64,000 bases of DNA from assembly GCA_035772405.1 (NCBI GenBank), contig JAYKKM010000348.1, positions 4,563,501-4,627,500 of the forward strand, read 5' to 3'. The translations under genes and the position numbers were made by a program. Origin of the DNA: Chrysogorgia sp. JL179-B06. Its lineage: Eukaryota > Cnidaria > Anthozoa > Scleralcyonacea > Chrysogorgiidae. This document shows, piece after piece, positions 30,891-64,000 of the stretch. Under the pieces are notes generated by a model. The model ran no database searches. It was not told where the DNA came from and worked only from the letters and a program-made list of their open reading frames with translations. How positions within the stretch are numbered: position 1 is the first letter of the stretch; each line of letters starts with the position of its first letter.

Positions 30891-31071
30891 GTGGAAAATT
30901 TCGCAAATAAGTCCAATAGGAAAATGGCACTAGTAAATAACGTAATGTATGAAGATGCCTAAAGTGTATGATATATTATAAAGTACGGTGCTTTGTGGTC
31001 TTATTAAAATGTCAAGTCAAAAATGTCGCTCACTATTGTTCCTCACGAACGAACTTTTAACGAAATCCACT

Positions 31072-31380
31072 GATCTCGAAAGAAGACTGGATCGAGAAAC
31101 CATTGTTCAGAAAATGAAGCCGGAAGTCCGCCATTACTAAGGGACTAACTGAGGATCCCACGAGGTTTTTTGTTGTATTATGTGCTCTTACCATCCACAA
31201 AATAAAATAATTTTACTATGAAGAGAACCAGAAGACATTTTTCAAATTACTGGGCAAAACAATTCATGATCTGCCCACAGATTTACTGCGACTTTGGTCC
31301 CTTAGTAATGGCGCCTGTCAAATTTTTCGGGCTTCATTTTCTGGCATCGATCCAGTCTTCTTTCAAGACGAAATCATACA
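31072..31380. repeat. Inverted-repeat element, about 300 bases
   Basis: CGAAAGAAGACTGGATCGAG, AAAATGAAGCC, CGCCATTACTAAGGGAC on the left pair with GTCCCTTAGTAATGGCG, GGGCTTCATTTT, ATCGATCCAGTCTTCTTTC on the right. The loop contains CACGAGGTTTTTTGTTGTAT. It looks like a non-autonomous DNA element. Confidence 0.7.
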
Positions 31381-31532
31381 CAGAATGTAAAGCGCTGCCA
31401 ATTACAAGGACATTTGTATATTATTAGAATAACTCTTATGAAAGATTTAGTTTGGAAAATTACAAAGGCAACTGTATAGCATTGTTATAGTTCTTGTAAT
31501 AGTTGACCATGAGTTTGGGATTTAAGTTCTTG

Positions 31533-32196
31533 CCATAGGCGTACGAGACGGGGCTGACCCCCCAGTTGTCCGAAAAATTAGCTCTATTCGGGCAAAAATG
31601 GTCTTGTATTAAATTATTCTAATAATTGAATGCAACTTAATGACATTGTAACGGATTCCCATTGAGGGAAATCTGGGATTTCATTGTTGTTCATCGTTTA
31701 GCAATGGTTAAAGGTCCGGGCGTTGTCTAAACGTAATCTCGTATATTCAACTTGAATATACCTAATACATTTGGTTTTGTGGCTAATTGCTTTTCGTTTC
31801 CTTCTCATCTGCCGTAGTGCAACGCATTCCCTATGCGCGTCGCGGTAGAGATATCCACGCGGTCTAAATTTGGAAAATCTGTGTTATACTTTAACGGTAA
31901 TTAAATACTTCGAATCCCGCACACTGCCGCGGCTGCAAAAACGAGAAAAGTGCCCTCAAATTGCAGGAAATACACTTTCAGGGAATCAAAAATTTTCTCG
32001 GGGGAGCATGCCCGCGGACCCCCCTAATGTACATGTTTCCAATGCATGTTCATATACATTAATGAAAAACGTGCATGTGTAATAATGCTTAGGATAAACG
32101 ATGGCAATTCGTGTTGTTCAGTAATATTGACGTCATCATTTATTCGGGAAAGTTATGCTCAGCCCCCCCTACAAAATTTTGCCCGTACGCCTATGG
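31533..32196. mobile_element. TIR element with CCATAGGCGTACG ends
   Basis: The ends CCATAGGCGTACG and CCCGTACGCCTATGG are inverted copies, about 660 bases apart. Interior CTCTATTCGGGCAAAAATGG, CTTGAATATACCTAATACAT and GGGGGAGCATGCCC recur at 39185-39920 in a second copy that has lost its right terminus. Confidence 0.75.
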
Positions 32197-32217
32197 TTCG
32201 CTGTCATTGTTTTTTAA

Positions 32218-32407
32218 TAGCCTTCTCCGCAGGCAACTCTATGGCTTCTTTTCCCCGAGTCAAATAGCTTCCAAGGCTGTTTTGGCCATCTTCTTCACAA
32301 TCCCTAATACTTCTCTGCAATATCCCAGCAAAAACATTGCTCGCACATCCTTGGAAGCAATTCGGACTCGGAAAAAGAAGCCACAGAGTTGTCTGCGGAG
32401 GAGGCTA
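32218..32407. mobile_element. MITE with TAGCCTCCTCCGCAGGC ends, copy 1
   Basis: The left end reads TAGCCTTCTCCGCAGGCAAC, the right end TTGTCTGCGGAGGAGGCTA. The subterminal CTCTATGGCTTCTTTTCC is also inverted (GAAAAAGAAGCCACAGAG). A second member with the same ends is at 33999-34117. Confidence 0.75.
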
Positions 32408-32628
32408 TGCGAGTAATGTTTTGGCTGGGATTGCAGGGAAGTATAAGGATTGTGAAGGGATTATTTGACGAAGAGGCTAGAAGAATTGGTCTTGAAGACA
32501 AGTGGAGAGTTTCCCCCATGGTAATGCCTTTTAAACCAAAACACCATGATCACATATGGCATTATTTGGTTATCATTCAAATCAGCTCTGATGTTGAAGA
32601 TTGGAGAGACTTGGAATATCTTTCGCTT

Positions 32629-58283
<25,655 letters not shown>

Positions 58284-58406
58284 CTAATATATATCACCAG
58301 TGGTTGTAATATAGTAGAATAGTCAACTATGAAATATATACAAGTTTTACAGTAAATTATCAATGAAACAAAGATAAGTAACTCAGAATGACTCTTGAAT
58401 ACTTAC

Positions 58407-58486
58407 AAATTCGTTGGGGTTTTTATGACGAAGTATTCGTAATAATCGTAGTCTTTAAGAAGTGTTTTATGTCGAGATTTCTTCAC
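58407..58486 (-). other. PIK3C3: Candidate upstream PIK3C3 exon
   Basis: A minus-strand open stretch (KSRHKTLLKDYDYYEYFVIK, TPTN) ends in a good donor (AATTT|GTAAGT) whose phase fits the acceptor at 58283. It supplies about the number of residues missing from the VPS34 N-terminus, but has no ATG and little resemblance to known N-termini. Tentative. Confidence 0.3.
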
Positions 58487-59399
58487 CTTAGATCAGCGTG
58501 TGATAAGCACAAGCAAAGCTGCCTCGAGGTCCTTCGTAACCTGGCTACTTATTAACAATGTTTACCCTGTGGGGGTAGGGTGAGGTTTACTGTAATTAGC
58601 GAAGTTCATAACACACACTAAACTGTATAATTAACAATTAGATTATGAGCTCTCAATTGCTATGAGGTGATACTGACCAGGGTGCATTCTGTGTACAAAA
58701 GTTCGAAGATCTCCGGCACGGAGTTACGTTACGGCTTGGCGTAGCGGCATATGATTTTATTCCCTGGTGTAGTCACTTTTAGCAATTGGCATGCAGTATG
58801 ACTTGGAAGTTGGAATGAAAAAGTAAATGTCAGTTGTTGGTTATTTCTGGTCTAGTGCCCGGTGGGCTCGTCTAATCGTTATTACAGCGTCGCGAAATAT
58901 AAAAAAATACAATATTCAAATTTAAGTGACATTTTTTGCACCTGTCATTATTTTTTGTGTCTAAAATTCATTAAATTGTGCAGGGCAGCAATCTTTTGCG
59001 GAAATTTGTTGGGGGGCAATTCCATGTTTAAATGCACTTTTTGTGATTTCTTAAATTAAGCAAGAGCCCTTAGTGGCTAAGGACATTTTATCCTCTTTAT
59101 GCTTTTTAGCTATAAAAACATCTAACTTTATTGCCAACATCCAAATACAGTGTTGTAATTCTTCAAATTTACCTCTACATAGTTACAATTTTACATGAAA
59201 TTAACAATGTGTGCATACTATGCTTAAAAAGCAAAAAGCAGTATTTTGGTTGCATGATTGTTCAAAATATTACAATGGATTAAATTTGTTTTAAATCCAA
59301 TCCCCTATCAAATTGGGTAACTTTGGGGACAAATATTAATAAAGAGCATGAGACAAAAGTGTAATGTCCGTTACGGCTTCTGTGTAAGTATAGGTAATA

Positions 59400-59548
59400 G
59401 TATGGTTTCGAGTGCAATTTGGAAAAAACATGCACAAGTGAGTTTTTCAAAGACTATCAAAATAGCACGAGTCCGTAGGACGAGTGCTATTTGAAGTCTT
59501 TGAAAAACTCACGAGTGCATGTTTTTTCCAAATTGCACGAGAAACCAT
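59400..59548. repeat. Palindrome with TCGTGCAATTTGG arms
   Basis: CGAGTGCAATTTGGAAAAAA CATGCACAAGTGAGTTTTTC pairs with GAAAAACTCACGAGTGCATG TTTTTTCCAAATTGCACGAG. Inner AATAGCACGAGTCCGT / AGGACGAGTGCTATT. MITE-like. Confidence 0.8.
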
Positions 59549-60429
59549 GGTATTACTTATTAATAATATACAAGAAAATGTGCGAGACAATTATAAGACG
59601 AACATCCGGTGATCAAGAAAACTTGATCTTCCGGTCGTGTTTTAATTGGTTTACACAAAGTCACGCGACATGCGTCTTAAAATATTTACAACAGATTTTT
59701 GCAGATTTGATTTTTGCATTTTTGCAGATTTTTGAGTTTGTTACAGATTTTTGCACTGTTGTTACAGATTTTTGCACTGCTGTTTGGGATTAAATGCACT
59801 GAAACCAACCAATCACAGTCGAGTAACATTTTCTTGTATATTATTATGTCCGTTACACACAAATTTGTTATTTATTTCAAAAAAAGGTAAAATTTATCCA
59901 ACATGTACAAATAATTTTAAAGTATGTACAAATGGATTCATAATTTAGGTGTTTTATTGTAACAATCATTGTAATTGAGAAGATATGTTGTTTGAAAAAG
60001 TACTAAAATAGGCATGTCTTTTCTGGAGTAATGTCCGTTACGCAAAATATTGTGATTGTAAATATATGACATTTTCCAAAACACTCTGAAAAATTAGTAA
60101 GTTGAACATCAATTGTTGTTCACTTATCAGAATTTCTAATTCAAAATGAAACAATGGTAAAAGTGGAAGAAATATATCAAATTAGTTTTCAACATTTGAC
60201 AAACTGTGTAATGTCCGTTACATGGAATTGCCCTGGGCCGACGGCGTCATACTGCCTTGGCGTAACACAAAATTGCTTTGGCGTATATCCAGCATAACCT
60301 TTACATGGAATACACCCAGGTATACTGATAGTAATTATTGATAGATGTCGATATCTACTGACAATTACAGTAGATAGCGAGTAGCATAGCCAATCAGATT
60401 GCAGCATTTGCATTAGACTGTTAGTATCA

Positions 60430-60525
60430 GGTACAATACAGTACAGTACAGTACAGTATATTACAGTATATTACAGTACAATACAGTACAGTACAGTACA
60501 ATACAGTACGGTACAGTACACAGTA
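60430..60525. repeat. TACAG pentanucleotide tract
   Basis: Imperfect (TACAG)n with TATAT interruptions, for example GTACAGTACAGTACAGTATA. Confidence 0.9.
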
Positions 60526-61310
60526 TATGTAAACATCTTTATTGTTACAGGTATTTTTTATATTTAATAGTTATTACTGCACCTTTGATATAGCCCTGAA
60601 AATCGCAGTTGAGGATCTTCTACCAATGATTTATAACTTCGCTTTTCTCTTTTACCTTCTAAGTTTCCTCTTAAAAAATAAAATAACAAATTTAACGTAC
60701 ACTTATCATCAACGAGACGTCGAGATTACCAACCTTTTTGCTTTTGCAAGACATGATGATGAAGTAAAATCTATGTTGGAAAAACGCCTGAAAACTGAAC
60801 TTTCCACTTACATTTTCAAAACCACATTAGCATCCAAATCACAGCTATATACATAGAAAAATTTCTCTACACTTTTATTGCTTCCGACATCTGCCATCCT
60901 CGGCCATGTTATGGTTCTTTTAGCGCCTGCGCTATTCTTCAGCGGTAACAAAAAAACATTTGCGGGTCAACCCATTTGCGGCGACCAGAATAAAACTCAC
61001 TGCATGCAAATCTCCCAAATCACACAGAAAGGACAAACTGTATTTCTAAATTTAAGGCAATATTTTAATATTTTGACAAATCGAGTGAATTCCTATTTAA
61101 TCTCATACAAAGTCCTTTAATACATGTAAATTAATCGACAAGATTACCTAGTATTACCTAGTAAGCTTGGGCTGCTGTATGCGACTCAATTATCACACAT
61201 AATGAATTGTTTAAAATATTCAAAATTGCGAAGGAAAAGTGAAAGGGGAATATTTCCACGAAAACACACTAGGAGATGGAGGATCTGTCTGCTGCACAAT
61301 CTTCTTATTA

Positions 61311-63882
61311 ATGGCTCAGCGGATTATTTCTCGAGCGGTAAAACGCGATATTCAACTAGTTCGAGCAACTGCATTGGGAATTTATATATCTAACAGCCGG
61401 TGCCTTGCAACAGGATTTGCAAATAGCGAAAGGCTACGTATACTGTCAAAAGTGAAATACGAAGTCGATTTTGGCGCACATTCAAGGGCTCCACCTGATA
61501 AAGGTGTTTGTGAAGATGCCTGCTTTTTCTGGGACAGGTATAACATCGCAGCATTTGGTGAGCGTTTGGATAAAGTTACGATGATATTGTTTTAAGAATA
61601 GAGATTTAAATTAAGCTTATATGTTATATCACTAGGCTGTTGACAGAATAACAACACTGACTAGACAAGCTGTTGCCTACAACACTAGACAGGCTATGCT
61701 TAGCTTTTTTAGGGGCACTTCGTGAGGACCAGGCTGAAGCTTTTGAAGAACGAAGGTGTTATAATTTCGTTATTTACAGAAGTTAAAACTGTACAATACT
61801 ACCGGTATATCAGTATATTTTATGCCGGTATTGTACTTTTAATTTCTTTGTGGAACATATTTATCTCGGAAATTCAGAATGAGTTTTTTTCTATGACTGA
61901 AATAATTTTCTGAAACAGAGTTTCCTAAAAGTGTAGAATAGAACAGTGTAAAATAGAACAGTGTTCTAATCTGGAAAACTTTGATTGTGAAACAAATTTT
62001 TGGAAATTTTTCAACATATACTGGAAACTTATGTTTCAGAAACCATGTTTTGGAAACTTGTTTTCAGAAACATTCCCTAGTGTACGCGGGTCAGTCAGCG
62101 GGGTGTCAGTCAACTGGAATTCTGAGAACCATGCAACTCCTATTATAATGTACGTCACGACCTTGGCCTGTGGTTCAGTACAACTGTTCAATATATGCAA
62201 GTAAAGTTACACAGAAACAGGAATCACCACCACCATGACAACAACAGAAGCAGCAACAGCATGAGCAGCAACAGCATGATCAACAACAACAAGAGTAACA
62301 GCAAAAGCAGCAACAACAACAGAAGCAGCAACAGCATGAGCAGCAACAATAACAAGAGTAATAGTAATGGCAAAAGCAGCAACAACGACAATAGCATCAA
62401 CCATACAACAGTAATAGTACCAACTGTAAGAACAATTACAACAATAAGAATAATGGCAAAAGGAGCAACAACAATGATAGCATCAACCATAGAACAGTAA
62501 TAGTACCACAACAGTAAGAACAACAACAACAACAACAACAACAATAAGAATAATGGCAAAAGGAGCAACAACTATGATAGCATCAACCATACAACAGTAA
62601 TAGTACCACAACAGTAAGAACAACAATAACAACAACAACAACAACAACAACAATACAAATAATGGCAAAAGGAGCAACAACAACAACAGTAAGAACAACA
62701 ACAACAATAATAAGAAGAAGAATAATGGCAAAAGGAGCAACAACAATAGCATCTGCAACCATACAAAGAACAACAACAACAACAATAAGAGCAGCATCAA
62801 CATGAGCAGCACCAGTGATAACAATGGGAATTTGATTTACCATTGTACACATACATTCTAGTACATATCAATGTATATACACACAACAATATAATCACAC
62901 TGAAATAATTCCCTTTTACTTCACAAGGAGTGGCTGATGGGGTGAGTGGCTGGAGACGCAAGGGAGTTGATGCATCATTGTTTCCGAATGCATTGATGGT
63001 CAACTGCATGAAACACTTGGAGGAAAGACAAGGCAAAATAGACCCTACAAAACTTTTAAATATCTCATATCAAGATATAATGACAAACAATGAAGTTGAA
63101 GCAGGTCTGCAAATACTTATCAGTAATTCCTTATATCACACCCCTTGAGGGAAGCCTGAACAAACTAAGCATTTAGAAAAAAGGATGCCCAAAATAGCTA
63201 CTACATGTCTGTTTCTGCAATAGTCTCTATCAAGTCCCAAAACAACTACAACTACAATATCCCCTTTGCTCGTTATTTAGACATATTTACAGTTTCCATA
63301 AGGTTAAATCTTTAAAGAATAACGATCTTAAACAAACACAACAGGATTAACTTCAAAACAGTCAATATATACAATTATTTTAGAAACTATGAACCTTTTT
63401 TGTATCAAGCTTGCAATAGTATACATAGTTTATTTACCACCACTATTATCCTAATTCTCTTTCAAAAGTTTGCAAAGTCATGAAAATCATTTTGAATTAT
63501 GTGGGAACACAATTTGTATCATTTATTGCTTTTTTATTTATTGCTTTTTTATTTTCTGTTTTTCTTGTAATTTGAAATAAATAATTCAAGTTGTGTTTAT
63601 AAAATTCAAAACAATAAATTCTGTGATTTACAAACTGGTGAAAATAATTCTGTTCAAAAATGTGGTTCTAAATTTTTAAGGAAGTAGCACAGTTTGTCTT
63701 GGAATTTTGGACAAGGAAAGTGGATTGTTTCAGACAACAAATCTGGGCGACAGTGGCTTTTGTATTTTTCGAAATGGTGAAATATTTTTCAAAAGTAAAG
63801 AGCAATATCAAGATTGGAATTTTCCTGCACAAATTGGCGTGAAAGAAATTGTGGATGACAAGTCTATTCCTCATGGTAGCAG
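61311..63882 (+). CDS. PPTC7: PPTC7-type mitochondrial PP2C phosphatase, 5' part
   Basis: Three exons in phase, 61311-61557, 62928-63104 and 63681-63882, and the gene continues past the window. The ATG at 61311 (MAQRIISRAVKRDIQLVRAT) gives a basic N-terminus without acidic residues until residue 13, fitting mitochondrial import; an upstream ATG at 61239 is possible. Signature blocks: FGAHSRAPPDKGVCEDACFF, the junction AFG|VADGVSGW (metal-binding Asp of PP2C), GVDASLFPNALMVNCMKHLE, and after the next junction G|SSTVCLGILD...TTNLGDSGFCIFRNGE (PP2C LGDSG motif). PPTC7 dephosphorylates mitochondrial proteins including COQ7 and limits BNIP3/NIX mitophagy in vertebrates. Intron 1 holds a CAA/CAG-rich tract. 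Confidence 0.9.
62217..62830. repeat. CAA/CAG low-complexity tract
   Basis: About 600 bases of CAACAACAA, AGCAGCAAC and TAATGGCAAAAGGAGCAACA repeats in PPTC7 intron 1. A longer unit with ATAGCATCAACCATA and CAGTAATAGTACCA recurs three times (62390, 62478, 62577). Not coding. Confidence 0.9.
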
Positions 63883-63900
63883 GTAAAGCAGAACATATAC

Positions 63901-64000
63901 TGACCAGGGCCGTATGTGTTTCCGTTGGGTGCCTACTAAAATGATCCTGGTCAGCTGGTGAAATGGTTAATTAGACCAGACTCCTATGTTAATAATGCAC
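63901..64000 (+). repeat. Dispersed repeat, edge copy
   Basis: ACCAGGGCCGTATGTGTTTC then GGGTGCCTACTAAAATGATC and CTGGTCAGCTGGTGAAATGG, matching the two ends of the repeat at 6715-6903 with about 85 internal bases missing. It lies in PPTC7 intron 3 and runs into the window end. Confidence 0.65.

Larger units (their letters stand above)
58487..61310. other. Divergent interval between PIK3C3 and PPTC7
   Basis: It should contain the PIK3C3 first exon and both promoters, but none could be fixed. It holds a foldback (59400-59548), four GTAATGTCCGTTAC-type strings (59361-60222), a pentanucleotide tract (60430-60525) and several short frames without family resemblance (for example 60542-60856 and 60878-61120). 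TAATTAACAATTAGATTATG with AGCTCTCAATTGCTATGAGG at 58628-58667 is an inverted copy of sequence at 36573-36620. Confidence 0.45.

Noticed and set aside
62195..62852. Ser/Asn-rich plus frame and Leu/Val-rich minus frames
   Set aside because: CAA/CAG low-complexity tract in PPTC7 intron 1, open in many frames.

Overview
The window reads as nuclear DNA of a marine-type invertebrate animal. Genes are split by GT-AG introns, the sequence is AT-rich, and introns and spacers are packed with short inverted-repeat (MITE-like) elements, tRNA-derived SINEs, Penelope-like retroelement pieces and a CR1-like LINE piece. The taxon cannot be fixed from sequence alone; a cnidarian, sponge or other non-vertebrate metazoan fits, and this is inference.

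Left part (about 1-17.8 kb): a local array of an orphan multi-pass membrane protein family. Gene A (1289-2098) is followed by a unit of about 7.6 kb that is present twice in direct orientation (about 2.6-9.06 kb and 10.1-16.66 kb). Each unit carries a B-type gene (3452-4445, broken by an 8-base deletion; 11033-12031, intact and enlarged by an internal duplication) and a C-type gene (8100-8852 and 15696-16448, same predicted protein). A decayed LINE and an inverted scrap of gene A lie between the units. The family is not recognised.

Middle and right part: four conserved housekeeping genes, reconstructed exon by exon. The 5' part of focadhesin (FOCAD, minus, 27728 down to 21239) is head to head with the kinetochore gene PMF1 (plus, 28022-29770). 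PMF1 is tail to tail with the class III PI 3-kinase PIK3C3/VPS34 (minus, stop at 32629, followed up to about 58.5 kb, 29 exons plus one candidate). PIK3C3 is head to head with the mitochondrial PP2C phosphatase gene PPTC7 (plus, 61311 to beyond the window end). Only about 220 codons of FOCAD are present, so either the membrane-gene array sits in a very large FOCAD intron or FOCAD is broken here.

Non-coding content: many near-perfect palindromes and terminal-inverted-repeat elements; at least four of them carry TTAGGG-like repeats in their central loop. Two unrelated 20-bp minisatellites lie in introns of FOCAD and PIK3C3. Five hammerhead-ribozyme-like cores lie in PIK3C3 and FOCAD introns, two of them beside recognisable Penelope-like coding remnants.
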